From Runella sp. CRIBMP (GTDB taxonomy: Bacteria; Bacteroidota; Bacteroidia; Cytophagales; Spirosomataceae), in NCBI RefSeq assembly GCF_009905605.1, contig NZ_JAAAKZ010000003.1, positions 558,001 through 622,000 on the forward strand: a stretch of DNA of 64,000 nt, in the 5' to 3' direction. The notes under the pieces were generated by a model. The model did not search any database. It had not been told where the DNA came from and saw nothing but the letters and a program-made list of their open reading frames with translations. Of this stretch, positions 24,207-32,775 are shown in pieces. Each line of letters opens with the position of its first letter. Within the stretch, counting starts at the first letter, position 1. Position numbers and translations under genes: made by a program.

Positions 24207-25754
24207 TTAATTCCCCGATGATTTCCCCTTTTTTGTTTCTTCCTTGGCATCTAAACGAGGTGCGTTGGGGTCGTAAGAAAAGCGATTGATGTAAAAAACT
24301 TCACGCGGGGCACCTACCCATTTTTCGCTGCCGATTTTCTGGTAACCATAAGCCAAAAAGTAATGGTCATGCCACGCTGCCAAAAGTCCGCGTTCGTTGT
24401 CTACAATGCGGTCGTTGTCGTCGGCGCTTTTGATGGTAAAGGCCTCTTTTTCACGCACTATTTTGTTGCGCTCTATCACTTCTGTGTTAATCTTTCCGTC
24501 TTTGGGATAGCCCAGCACCAGCAGCCCATCGCGGCGGGTGACCTGAACCATGGGCAGTAGCTCAATGCTTTCGACATTTTCGAGGGCAAAACAGTTATCC
24601 CATAGCAGATTTCCAGCCTTGTCAAATCCACAAACGATGGCGTGTGTATAGCGAAAACCATCAAATTCGCGGTTGGGGTTTCGAGCTGCCATACCGCCAC
24701 TATACATGTTCCCATTTTTATATACGGGATAGTACACCTCTGCCACCAGCACGAATTCATCGTTGGATTTAATAACTTCATGAACCAGCAATCGGTACCG
24801 AAACTTAGGCTCTTTTCCTTCTTCTTTTCGCTTAGAAATTTTTTCTACTACCCGCTGTTTGCGTTTGGGTTTTAGGTAATTAAAAAAGTTTTCTAATTTA
24901 GAAAAATCGACCCATTGCAGTTTTTCCGGCTCGGCATCTTTGATTCTTGAGAAATAAAGCCCTTGCGAATATTGGGTACAGCCCTGCGCATAATTGCCGA
25001 CAATGAGTGACGAAGCCTCGTCGAGCGGTAAGATTTTGCCCGAAATCAGGCCGTTGTTGTCTTCAAAAGGCATCGTCGTTGTTTTGATGAGTTTGCCTTC
25101 GTACGAATAAGTTTTGATGGTAAATTGACAATCGCCCCGTTTGATGGTGTAGAGCAACACATTGAGTTGATTGCGTTGTTCGTCGAGTTCGATGTTACTG
25201 ATTTCAGTGTTGGTGGTGTACAGATACGGCAGCGCTTTGATGCTTTTGTCAAAGAAAGAAAAAGCCATGACCACGGGCCGGCTGTGGTGGTAGCCGCCGA
25301 TAAAAGCGGTGTTGCCCAATACTTTGAAATGCACAATGTCGGCGCGGGTCAACAAATCTCCCTTAAAAGTCTCGATTTCACCGTTGTGTAAGTCCACCCG
25401 TAGCACGGTCAGCTTGTCGCTGTCGGTTTCTTGAAGCAGCCAAAAAAGGTAATTTTGGTTGTGATAAGTTTTGATAGGATGCAGTTCGTAAGATAACTTA
25501 TATTCTGCCGACCATTGTTGTTTGAGCAGGGTATCAAAACGGAAAAAAGACCATTTTTCGTTGCCATAATATTCTTCTTTGCGCTGGGTCACCAACAAGC
25601 CGTCTTTGTTGAGCGGCGTAACGTCAAAATATTCATCGTTAGTTTGGCTGACCTTAAACTCCAACCGTAAAGATTGTTCCAATTGTGCCTGCGCTTCTGA
25701 ATACAGGGCACCAGTGAACATCAATAAGCGTAGTATTTGTTTCAACATTTTCAT
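24207..25754 (-). CDS. Secreted protein of unknown function, beta-propeller-like
   Basis: A 515-residue protein with an N-terminal signal peptide (MLKQILRLLMFTGALYSEAQA from Met3). The rest consists of repeated beta-strand segments with periodic aromatic and (V/I)(V/L)GY or GNY turns, suggesting a propeller, but no database domain is recognised. It is rich in charged residues and ends with a lysine-rich tail (EETKKGKSSGN). It is probably periplasmic or outer-membrane associated. It converges on the GGGP-synthase-like gene with zero intergenic bases. Function unknown. Confidence 0.65.
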   Translation of the reverse strand: MKMLKQILRLLMFTGALYSEAQAQLEQSLRLEFKVSQTNDEYFDVTPLNKDGLLVTQRKEEYYGNEKWSFFRFDTLLKQQWSAEYKLSYELHPIKTYHNQNYLFWLLQETDSDKLTVLRVDLHNGEIETFKGDLLTRADIVHFKVLGNTAFIGGYHHSRPVVMAFSFFDKSIKALPYLYTTNTEISNIELDEQRNQLNVLLYTIKRGDCQFTIKTYSYEGKLIKTTTMPFEDNNGLISGKILPLDEASSLIVGNYAQGCTQYSQGLYFSRIKDAEPEKLQWVDFSKLENFFNYLKPKRKQRVVEKISKRKEEGKEPKFRYRLLVHEVIKSNDEFVLVAEVYYPVYKNGNMYSGGMAARNPNREFDGFRYTHAIVCGFDKAGNLLWDNCFALENVESIELLPMVQVTRRDGLLVLGYPKDGKINTEVIERNKIVREKEAFTIKSADDNDRIVDNERGLLAAWHDHYFLAYGYQKIGSEKWVGAPREVFYINRFSYDPNAPRLDAKEETKKGKSSGN

Positions 25755-25894
25755 TTCTTGACTGTTAAGTGCCGAATGGTTAGAAGTTCATCATAAACGC
25801 TTGTTATCAATAAAAGTAGCAAACGCTTTATTTAAAATCAACTTATTTGTGCGCACTGAGGGGTTGAAGATACGAAAATACGATTAAATTATTA

Positions 25895-25922
25895 TTTGCT
25901 TGACGAATTTGAAGTACTTTTG
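25895..25922 (+). promoter_or_regulatory. Probable argS promoter (TTTG ... TACTTTTG)
   Basis: TACTTTTG (25915-25922) matches the Bacteroidota -7 element, and TTTG (25895-25898) lies 16 nt upstream as a -33 candidate, one short of the usual spacing. Transcription would start near 25930, giving a leader of about 80 nt before argS. Confidence 0.5.
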
Positions 25923-26012
25923 CGACTCGTTTGAAACCCTTATCGGTTACTATTCTTTTTAGGGTAACAATGAGCGATTTACGACGAATAACGGAATAAT
26001 GAATACGGAATT

Positions 26013-27791
26013 ATGCATATAGAATCAATTATCAAGACGTATATCCAAAGCGCATTGCAGGAAATTTATAACGTTGCCGAAGAAACAATCCTGCTTCAGC
26101 CGACCAAAAAAGACTTTGAAGGTTTTTATACATTTGTTACTTTTCCCTACACCAAAAGCCTCCGCAAACCTCCCGTCGAAATCGGGAATAGCCTCGGACA
26201 GTATCTGGTAGAAAAATCGGGCGTGGTGAGCAAATTTAACGTGGTGCAGGGTTTTTTGAACCTCAGTATTGCCGAATCGGCTTGGATTGCAGCCCTCAAC
26301 ACCTTGGCGCTTGATCCAAACTTTGGTTTTTCGGCCCCCAATGGGCAATCGGTCATGGTCGAATTTTCGTCGCCCAATACCAATAAGCCTTTGCACTTGG
26401 GGCATTTACGGAATAACTTTTTGGGCGACTCGGTGTCCAGAATTTTGAAAGCCAACGGCTACGACGTTGTCAAAACTTGTTTGGTCAATGACCGAGGCAT
26501 TCATATTTGTAAATCAATGTTGGCCTATGCCAAGCTCGGCAACGGTGAAACCCCCGAGTCTTCTGGACTCAAAGGCGACCACCTGATTGGTAAATATTAC
26601 GTCTTGTTTGACAAAGAATACAAGCGACAAATTGAAGCCTTGGTAGCCGAAGGTAAGACCAAAGAAGAAGCCGAGAAAAAAGCCCCTTGGATGCTCGAAG
26701 CCCAGCAACTGCTCCTGAAATGGGAACAAAGCGATGCCGAAACGATTGCGCTCTGGAAGCAGATGAATGCGTGGGTCTACGCTGGATTTAACGATACCTA
26801 TCAAAAAATCGGGGTCAGTTTTGACAAGACCTACTACGAATCCAACACTTATCTTTTGGGAAAAGATGCCGTGGACGAAGGCTTGGCGAAGGGTGTGTTC
26901 TTCCAAAAACCTGACAATTCGGTGTGGATTGATTTATCGGCCGAAGGTTTAGACGAAAAACTCGTGTTGCGGGGCGATGGCACTTCCGTTTATATGACCC
27001 AAGATTTGGGAACAACTGACTTGAAATTTGCCGATTTTCACACCAATAAATCCATTTGGGTTGTCGGAAATGAGCAAGATTACCACTTTCAGGTCTTGTT
27101 TGCCATTCTTAAACGCTTGGGTCGTGCTTACGCCGAAGGCTGTTATCACCTGAGCTACGGCATGGTGGATTTGCCCTCGGGAAAAATGAAGTCACGGGAA
27201 GGAACGGTCGTGGATGCCGATGAACTGGTGGCCGAAGTAACCGCCGCCGCCGCCGAGGAAGGCAACGCCAAAGGAAAAATTGATGATTTTAGCGAGGCCG
27301 AAAAACAAAAACTATTCTCGATGTTAGGCTTAGGTGCCTTGAAATACTATCTTTTGAAAGTAGACCCACAAAAGCGAATGCTGTTCAACCCGGCCGAGTC
27401 GGTGGAGTTGCATGGGCATACTGGACCGTTTATTCAATATACCCACGCCCGTACTCGTTCGGTGCTGCGGAAAGCGGTACAGATGGGGGTGGAGTGGACC
27501 AAACCCGCCGTGACGGTTCCGTTGACGGATTCGGAGAAAGAGGTTATTTTTTGCCTTACCCAATTCCCCGAGCGAGTGGCCGACGCCGCCCGCAATTATT
27601 CGCCTGCCTTGATTTCGCAGTATGCTTACGAATTGGCGAAGGCGTACAATACGTTTTATGCTGAAGTATCAATATTGCAAGAACCCAATGCCGATGCCCA
27701 ACAAGCGCGTCTGCTGCTTTCACAAGCCGTAGCCGACGGCATCCAAAAAGCAATGGGCCTATTGGGCATTGAAGTACCAGATAGGATGTAG
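26013..27791 (+). CDS. argS: Arginyl-tRNA synthetase
   Basis: A 592-residue class I aminoacyl-tRNA synthetase. It has the N-terminal Add-1 domain (1-90), the HIGH motif as SPNTNKPLHLGHLRNNFLGD, the ArgRS-specific VSYGMVDLPSGKMKSREGT region in place of KMSKS, and the C-terminal DALR anticodon-binding domain (YELAKAYNTFYAEVSIL). It charges tRNA-Arg in the cytoplasm and is essential. The window has a single copy, normal length. It is followed by a strong bidirectional terminator shared with the convergent comB. Confidence 0.97.
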   Translation: MHIESIIKTYIQSALQEIYNVAEETILLQPTKKDFEGFYTFVTFPYTKSLRKPPVEIGNSLGQYLVEKSGVVSKFNVVQGFLNLSIAESAWIAALNTLALDPNFGFSAPNGQSVMVEFSSPNTNKPLHLGHLRNNFLGDSVSRILKANGYDVVKTCLVNDRGIHICKSMLAYAKLGNGETPESSGLKGDHLIGKYYVLFDKEYKRQIEALVAEGKTKEEAEKKAPWMLEAQQLLLKWEQSDAETIALWKQMNAWVYAGFNDTYQKIGVSFDKTYYESNTYLLGKDAVDEGLAKGVFFQKPDNSVWIDLSAEGLDEKLVLRGDGTSVYMTQDLGTTDLKFADFHTNKSIWVVGNEQDYHFQVLFAILKRLGRAYAEGCYHLSYGMVDLPSGKMKSREGTVVDADELVAEVTAAAAEEGNAKGKIDDFSEAEKQKLFSMLGLGALKYYLLKVDPQKRMLFNPAESVELHGHTGPFIQYTHARTRSVLRKAVQMGVEWTKPAVTVPLTDSEKEVIFCLTQFPERVADAARNYSPALISQYAYELAKAYNTFYAEVSILQEPNADAQQARLLLSQAVADGIQKAMGLLGIEVPDRM

Positions 27792-27803
27792 AAGAAAGTC
27801 AGC

Positions 27804-27835
27804 CAGGAGAGAACTTATCTCTCCTGACTTTTCTT
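27804..27835. terminator. Bidirectional terminator between argS and comB
   Basis: CAGGAGAGA (27804-27812) and TCTCTCCTG (27818-27826) form a perfect 9-bp stem with a 5-nt loop, followed by a T-rich ACTTTTCTTTTTCT on the plus strand and preceded by A-rich sequence that serves the minus strand less strongly. It lies between two convergent stops. Confidence 0.8.
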
Positions 27836-27849
27836 TTTCTCGGCTTTCA

Positions 27850-28557
27850 TCACATAGCCACTAGCGTACTTCCACGCAAAATGGGCACTACATCGTACAA
27901 GTCTCGTTGGAGGCAATACGAAATATCTTTTTGAATACCGAGACGTTGCAGGCGACGTACGTGTGACGAGTTGGACACGTAGCCCAATAAGTCATCTTTG
28001 GCTTGCTGATAGGCTCGCATCGCCATTAGAGCGCTGTCTTCGGCAATCATGTATTCTTCTTTGAGGGCTTCTACCAACGCCCCCGCAAAAAGCGTATCTT
28101 CTAAGTTGACGCGGCCTTTCCAGCCTGCACACAACACCAGCACATCGTACGATTGAGATTGAAGGTAGTTGGCCACGGCGCCTAAATTAAGAAAGGCACC
28201 CACCAATACCTTTACGGCATCTGCTTTGGCTTTGGTGATAGACAAGGTGCCGTTGGTGGTGGTCATAGCTACGTGCCCACCTACGAGGCGGTCGTCCATG
28301 TAGCTGAAAGGAGAATTATCTAGTTCAAATCCTTCTACTTTCAAGGCGTTGCGCTCTGCTGCCGCGAAATACCCTTTTTGCTGATAGGCATAGCATTCTT
28401 CTACCGTAGCAACGGGCGTAATGCTTTCGATGCCATACGCCAGTCCCGTGACCATGCAGGAGGTAGCCCTGAAAATGTCGGCAACAACGACGATGGTATT
28501 GTCGATGGCATGAAGGTGTAATAAATCAGGGGTCAGGCAGACGTCAATGGATTTCAT
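27850..28557 (-). CDS. comB: 2-phosphosulfolactate phosphatase family protein (ComB)
   Basis: A 235-residue protein matching ComB: VVADIFRATSCMVTGLAYG (24-42), AAERNALKVEGFELDNSP, TTTNGTLSITKAK and VLCAGWKGRVNLEDTLFAGAL, the Mg-binding and catalytic segments. The archaeal enzyme dephosphorylates phosphosulfolactate on the way to coenzyme M. Bacteria with comB lack that pathway as a rule; sulfolactate or sulfonate metabolism, possibly linked to sulfonolipids of this phylum, is an inference. Cytoplasmic. Downstream of gcvT on the same strand by 49 bp. Confidence 0.87.
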   Translation of the reverse strand: MKSIDVCLTPDLLHLHAIDNTIVVVADIFRATSCMVTGLAYGIESITPVATVEECYAYQQKGYFAAAERNALKVEGFELDNSPFSYMDDRLVGGHVAMTTTNGTLSITKAKADAVKVLVGAFLNLGAVANYLQSQSYDVLVLCAGWKGRVNLEDTLFAGALVEALKEEYMIAEDSALMAMRAYQQAKDDLLGYVSNSSHVRRLQRLGIQKDISYCLQRDLYDVVPILRGSTLVAM

Positions 28558-28606
28558 ACGATGTTATTAACGTAACGAAAACACAGTTCATAAAACGGTT
28601 TTTCGG

Positions 28607-29707
28607 TTATACGGTTGGTTTTACAAATGGTAATTTTACGACTTGCGCTTTCAGCAATTTTTCGCGTACTTTTACAAAAATCTCACTTCCTGGTTTGCTA
28701 TAAGCGGTAGGTACATACCCCAGTCCGATGCCCTTGCCCAAGGTAGGTGATTGGGTTCCAGATGTTACGTGGCCCAACATATTTCCTTCGGCATCGCACA
28801 GTTCATAATGGCCGCGCGGAATACCTCGGTCAATCATTTCAAAACCAACCAGTTTGCGTTGTAATCCCGCTTGTTTTTGTTGGAGAAGTGCTTCAGAATT
28901 AATAAAATTCTTGGTGAATTTGGTCACCCAACCCAAGCCTGCTTCGAGCGGAGAGGAGGTATCGTCGATGTCGTTTCCGTAGAGGCAATAACCCATTTCG
29001 AGGCGAAGTGTGTCGCGTGCACCTAGGCCGATGGGTTTGATGCCAAACTCTTTGCCCGCTTCAAAAATGTGGTGCCAAACATGAATGGCCGCGTATCGGG
29101 GAATGTATAACTCAAAGCCGCCCGCCCCAGTATAACCCGTGGCCGAAACGATAATATCTGGCAAACCCGCAAAGGTCCCTTTTTTGAAGGTATAATACTC
29201 CATTTCTGCCAAGTGAATACTCGTCAGTTTTTGCAGCGCTTCGGCCGCTTTGGGGCCTTGTACGGCAAAAAGACACAAATCATCCGATGCGTTAATCATC
29301 GGAACGCCTTCGGTATTATGGCTTTGAATCCAGTTCCAGTCTTTTTCGATATTGGAGGCATTGACTACCAAAAAGTATTCCTCCTCGTCGATTCGGTACA
29401 CCAGCAAATCATCAACCGCACCGCCTTGCTCGTTGGGCAGGTAGCTGTATTGGATTTTGCCGTCAAACAACACCGACGCGTCATTGGCTGATACCCGCTG
29501 AATGAGGTCGAGGGCCTTGGGGCCTTTTAGGATAAATTCACCCATGTGCGACACGTCAAATACGCCTACTCCGTTGCGAACACAATGGTGCTCTTCAAGG
29601 TCGGATGAATAGCGAACGGGCATCATAAAGCCCGCAAATGGTACCATTTTTGCTCCCAATTTTTGGTGGAGGTCGTTGAGCGGAACCGTTTTAAGTTGAT
29701 CAGTCAT
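28607..29707 (-). CDS. gcvT: Aminomethyltransferase, glycine cleavage T protein
   Basis: A 366-residue enzyme, normal length for GcvT. Motifs include [36 protein letters not shown], the folate-site Asp in [45 protein letters not shown] and [20 protein letters not shown]. It moves the aminomethyl group from GcvH-lipoyl to tetrahydrofolate. The gcvH and gcvP genes are not here, which is common in Bacteroidota. comB follows 49 bp downstream. Confidence 0.96.
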   Translation of the reverse strand: MTDQLKTVPLNDLHQKLGAKMVPFAGFMMPVRYSSDLEEHHCVRNGVGVFDVSHMGEFILKGPKALDLIQRVSANDASVLFDGKIQYSYLPNEQGGAVDDLLVYRIDEEEYFLVVNASNIEKDWNWIQSHNTEGVPMINASDDLCLFAVQGPKAAEALQKLTSIHLAEMEYYTFKKGTFAGLPDIIVSATGYTGAGGFELYIPRYAAIHVWHHIFEAGKEFGIKPIGLGARDTLRLEMGYCLYGNDIDDTSSPLEAGLGWVTKFTKNFINSEALLQQKQAGLQRKLVGFEMIDRGIPRGHYELCDAEGNMLGHVTSGTQSPTLGKGIGLGYVPTAYSKPGSEIFVKVREKLLKAQVVKLPFVKPTV

Positions 29708-29814
29708 ATGTGGTCTGTTGAAATGTTGCTACAAAGCTACCCTTCTAATTTGAAAATTTGAAAACTGGACAATTTGAAAATACACTTATTTATTACCTTT
29801 TGTCATTTTTTTCG

Positions 29815-29845
29815 TTTGTACATTTTCAAAATTCGTCTACTTTTG
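29815..29845 (+). promoter_or_regulatory. Bacteroidota promoter (TTTG-N19-TACTTTTG)
   Basis: TTTG (29815-29818) and TACTTTTG (29838-29845) are separated by 19 nt, an exact match to the Bacteroidota -33/-7 consensus. The start site would be near 29852, 20 nt before the ATG of the ImmA/IrrE-like gene. This is one of the two best promoters in the window. Confidence 0.7.
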
Positions 29846-29871
29846 TCTTATACTCAACCTTTTAAGGTAAA

Positions 29872-30588
29872 ATGGGGAAGAAAAAACAACCTGAAAATCA
29901 AGTCCCGATTGACTTCCGATTGCAAGACCGTACGTTGCTTCATTTGGGGCAAATCGCGGCCCAGCGCGACGGTGAGCGTTTATTTCAGGGACTATTGGCG
30001 GGCGATTGGCTATTGGAGCCAGCTGGTGAGGCCGCCGATGTATCGTCGGGGCAGGATATTATCCGCCAGTTAGGCCGCCGTTTGCCTTATCCAGAAGTGG
30101 TCAAAGTGGCGCAATTACACGCGGTAGAAACCGAATTTGTCGGCTTTTCAGCTTTGTTTCAAAACAAAGGGTGGGTGTTTTTGAATGCCAAGGCCAATGA
30201 TTATGAGCGCTGTTATTACACGGCATTACTGACGGCTTCGTTGGGGTTGTACATGAGTTATTCACAGCCAGATGCCTTGTGTCAACGTTCGGAAAAACTC
30301 GTTTTTGATGCGTTGCTGCCCGAAAGTGAAGTGCAGAGCTTCTTTCATCGGGGCATTACCAAAATATCTTCTTCTCTGGCCGTAGATATTGCTGATTTTT
30401 TTCGGGTTCCGTTCCCGATTGTGCTAAAACGGGCGCTTTCGTTGGAGGTAATTTCTGATGAGCAATACCGCAACTTCATGACGGTCAAACCTGAGCGCCC
30501 CGTAAAAGCCCGCCCGTTGTTCGTTTCTAAATCGGGCGAGTTGGAAGGAGACTTTGACGACGAGCAGTGGATTGGTGGTGGGTTTTAG
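29872..30588 (+). CDS. ImmA/IrrE-like protein lacking the HExxH metal site
   Basis: A 238-residue protein. After a lysine-rich start, residues 80-195 follow the ImmA/IrrE layout: an N-terminal strand region (VGFSALFQNKGWVFLNAKA), a helix where FTLAHELGHYLL is expected (YTALLTASLGLYMSY), then the usual EKLVFDALLPESEV and LAVDIADFFRVPFPIVLKRA. The HExxH positions read Ala122-Ser-Leu-Gly-Leu126, so no zinc can bind and peptidase activity is not expected. It may instead act as a regulator or binding partner. The resemblance was read by eye and is moderate. It has its own good promoter and precedes two immunity-like genes. Confidence 0.5.
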   Translation: MGKKKQPENQVPIDFRLQDRTLLHLGQIAAQRDGERLFQGLLAGDWLLEPAGEAADVSSGQDIIRQLGRRLPYPEVVKVAQLHAVETEFVGFSALFQNKGWVFLNAKANDYERCYYTALLTASLGLYMSYSQPDALCQRSEKLVFDALLPESEVQSFFHRGITKISSSLAVDIADFFRVPFPIVLKRALSLEVISDEQYRNFMTVKPERPVKARPLFVSKSGELEGDFDDEQWIGGGF

Positions 30589-30689
30589 CCAAGTGATTGC
30601 GTTTTCAATCTACTATTCTTCCCCCGTCGTTTCTTGCAGTTGAAAAATACCCATAAAACTTTCAGCATAGAGTTTCAAGAGTCAGAAGA

Positions 30690-31199
30690 ATGATGAATGT
30701 CTTATTACAGCTAAAGGAAATAGCGAAAATTAATAGACCATTAGCCCCTGATATTAAATTAATTATTCCCTATCGTAAACATCAGTATACTGACAGTTTA
30801 ATAGAGTTAATTAATGAAGCACGTTTCCAAAAGAATGATTCACTATTAGAATGCTCTTTAATCGCCTCAGAAACAGATGGGCTGAATAATAAATATACTG
30901 ACATATTTTGTAAGCTATTGGAAGAAAATTGGCATTCAAGCCAAGAAGATGTAGCTGAATATTTAGAGGAGTTGAAAGATATTAATAGCATTGACACATT
31001 ATTTTCCGTTGCATTACTTGATGAAAGTAAATATGATGATGAACCTATTCCATTAGCAAAGAAATGTATATGGGCTTTAGGTGCTATAAACGATAAAAAG
31101 TCTCTGAAAAAATTACAGATGCTTGCAACTTCAAAAAATCAATTGCTAAAAGAGGCAGCCGTAGCTGAGTTGAAAAAATTGAATAATTCATTTGAGTAA
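30690..31199 (+). CDS. HEAT-repeat-like protein, possible immunity protein
   Basis: A 169-residue, all-helical, AT-rich protein. The C-terminal half has HEAT-like paired helices (IPLAKKCIWALGAINDKKSL, then KKLQMLATSKNQLLKEAAVA). Small HEAT-repeat proteins of this size often act as immunity proteins beside polymorphic toxins. The next gene, 6 bp downstream, looks like Imm35, which supports that idea. G+C content is far lower than in the flanking genes by rough count, which suggests horizontal gain. No toxin gene is adjacent. The exact role is unknown. Confidence 0.55.
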   Translation: MMNVLLQLKEIAKINRPLAPDIKLIIPYRKHQYTDSLIELINEARFQKNDSLLECSLIASETDGLNNKYTDIFCKLLEENWHSSQEDVAEYLEELKDINSIDTLFSVALLDESKYDDEPIPLAKKCIWALGAINDKKSLKKLQMLATSKNQLLKEAAVAELKKLNNSFE

Positions 31200-31205
31200 A
31201 TATTT

Positions 31206-31523
31206 ATGTTAAATATTGAACAAGCAAAAAAACTTGTAGAAGGTGAATTGAAAGAACTTGAAAAAAGAGCTACCCGCCGTCTAAAAATAATGGAAAGTGA
31301 AACGGTAGAATTTAAATTTGGGTGGATTTTCTTTTACCAATCTGAAGAGTTTGTGGTCACAGGAAATGAAGATAAAATGGTCGGAGGTAATGCTCCAATT
31401 ATTGTCGATAAATTTAACTCAACAGTACCTATTACGGGAACGAGACGTAACGAAGATTTTTATTTAGAAAAATTCTGTGAACTCAGAGATAATATTGATA
31501 AATTTAATGAGGAAATTGGTTAA
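31206..31523 (+). CDS. Imm35/YrhB-like immunity protein
   Basis: A 105-residue protein resembling the YrhB/Imm35 family: an N-terminal helix (IEQAKKLVEGELKELE), FGWIFFYQSEEFV (39-51), then GGNAPIIVDKFNSTVPITGT (65-84) and a C-terminal helix. The FGWxFFYQS and GNxPxIVDK motifs are the family core. Such proteins neutralise cognate toxins, often peptidase or papain-like ones, in polymorphic toxin systems. It follows the HEAT-like gene by 6 bp, shares its AT-rich composition, and ends at a 54-bp palindromic terminator. No cognate toxin is visible, so it is an orphan here. Confidence 0.72.
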   Translation: MLNIEQAKKLVEGELKELEKRATRRLKIMESETVEFKFGWIFFYQSEEFVVTGNEDKMVGGNAPIIVDKFNSTVPITGTRRNEDFYLEKFCELRDNIDKFNEEIG

Positions 31524-31546
31524 TTATTTATCCTATAAAACCTAAA

Positions 31547-31600
31547 AACGTCATCAAAAAAGGGTTGAAAACTAGTTTTCAACCCTTTTTTGATGACGTT
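31547..31600. terminator. Perfect 54-bp palindrome, bidirectional terminator
   Basis: The sequence from 31547 to 31600 equals its own reverse complement: AACGTCATC, an A6 run, GGGTTGAAAACT, then the mirror image around the central ACTAGT. It has no unpaired loop by sequence. Each arm carries an A6/T6 run inside the stem. It lies between the converging immunity gene (stop 31523) and pheS (stop 31611), so it can end transcripts from both sides. Confidence 0.85.
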
Positions 31601-31610
31601 AATCGTGGAT

Positions 31611-32651
31611 TTACACCCCTTCAAACTGACGCAAAAAGCGTACATCATTTTCAGAGTATAGGCGTAGGTCACGAACGCCGTAGCGGAGCTGGGCAATGCG
31701 CTCAATACCCATGCCGAAGGCAAAACCAGTGTATTCTTCGGGGTCGATGCCGCAGTTGGCCAAGACGTTGGGGTCTACCATGCCACTGCCGGCAATCTCT
31801 ACCCAACCCGTTCCTTTGGATAAACGGTAGGTCTCTTCCGTGTCGGTGCCCAACCAAATGTCAATCTCGGCGCTTGGCTCCGTAAAGGGGAAGAACGACG
31901 GACGGAGGCGTATTTTTACGTCTTTGTCAAACATCTCTTTGGAGAAGTGATAAAGCGTGTCTTTGAGGTCTTTGAAACTTACGTTTTTATCAATATACAA
32001 GCCTTCTACCTGGTGGAAAAAGCAGTGCGCGCGGGCCGAAATGGCCTCATTGCGGTACACACGCCCGGGCATAATGGCGCGGATGGGCGGCTTTTGGCGT
32101 TCCATCATCCGGATTTGTACGTTTGAGGTATGTGTACGCAGGAGCATATCTTGCGTAGGGTCTTCGGCATTTTTGGCCACGAAAAACGTGTCCTGCATTT
32201 CGCGTGCGGGATGGTTTTCGGGGAAATTGAGGGCCGTAAAGTTGTACCAATCGGATTCAATCTCGGGGCCGTCGGCCACGCTGAAACCCATGCGCTCAAA
32301 GATTTCGATGATTTTGGCGCGGGCCAAGGTGAGCGGGTGTATACTGCCGAGTTGGTTAGGAACGACGGGCAAAGTTAAATCAACCGACGGCCCACTAGAG
32401 CCACTGTCGTTGGCCTCAAACTCGGCCTGAATGACGGCGAAGCGGTCGATGGCAAAATTTTTTAAAGCGTTCAATTCCTGCCCTACGGCGCGGCGCTCTT
32501 CTTTGGCAATGTCTTTCAGTCCTTCAAAAAGGGCTTCGACGACGCCTTTGCGTCCTACAAAGCGTTGACGATATTGTTCTAGTTGCTCCTTGGTAGCAAC
32601 TTCAAACTGTTCTATTTCCTGAAATATCTCTTTGACTCGTTCGGTTAGCAT
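31611..32651 (-). CDS. pheS: Phenylalanyl-tRNA synthetase alpha subunit
   Basis: A 346-residue class II synthetase subunit. The start at ATG 32651 (MLTERVKEIFQEIEQF) gives the normal N-terminal coiled coil; a longer ORF starts 51 nt upstream. Motif 2 is RVYRNEAISARAHCFFHQVE, motif 3 is GFAFGMGIERIAQLRYG, and HPLTLARAKIIEIFERMGF begins the catalytic core. It pairs with PheT (not in the window) in an alpha2-beta2 enzyme. A well-spaced promoter lies at 32723-32755. Confidence 0.96.
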   Translation of the reverse strand: MLTERVKEIFQEIEQFEVATKEQLEQYRQRFVGRKGVVEALFEGLKDIAKEERRAVGQELNALKNFAIDRFAVIQAEFEANDSGSSGPSVDLTLPVVPNQLGSIHPLTLARAKIIEIFERMGFSVADGPEIESDWYNFTALNFPENHPAREMQDTFFVAKNAEDPTQDMLLRTHTSNVQIRMMERQKPPIRAIMPGRVYRNEAISARAHCFFHQVEGLYIDKNVSFKDLKDTLYHFSKEMFDKDVKIRLRPSFFPFTEPSAEIDIWLGTDTEETYRLSKGTGWVEIAGSGMVDPNVLANCGIDPEEYTGFAFGMGIERIAQLRYGVRDLRLYSENDVRFLRQFEGV

Positions 32652-32722
32652 CGGGTGATTAGTGATTTGTGGGTAGTGCTTAGGGACAATTTCAGCACTC
32701 AATTAGCTTCAATAATAGACTG

Positions 32723-32755
32723 CAAAGTTAAACATTCTTCCCAACTAACCACAAA
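32723..32755 (-). promoter_or_regulatory. Bacteroidota promoter for pheS (TTTG-N21-TAACTTTG)
   Basis: On the minus strand TTTG (32755-32752) is followed after 21 nt by TAACTTTG (32730-32723), matching the -33/-7 consensus. Transcription would begin near 32716, about 65 nt before the pheS ATG at 32651. Confidence 0.65.
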
Positions 32756-32775
32756 CCACCAATCACTGATTACTA

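Noticed and set aside
29774-30073. 99-codon plus-strand frame overlapping the ImmA/IrrE-like gene start
   Set aside because: It begins before the predicted transcription start near 29852 and overlaps a better frame with its own promoter.
32652-32775. Imperfect inverted repeat flanking the pheS upstream region
   Set aside because: The arms are far apart and only partly match; the region is better explained by the pheS promoter.
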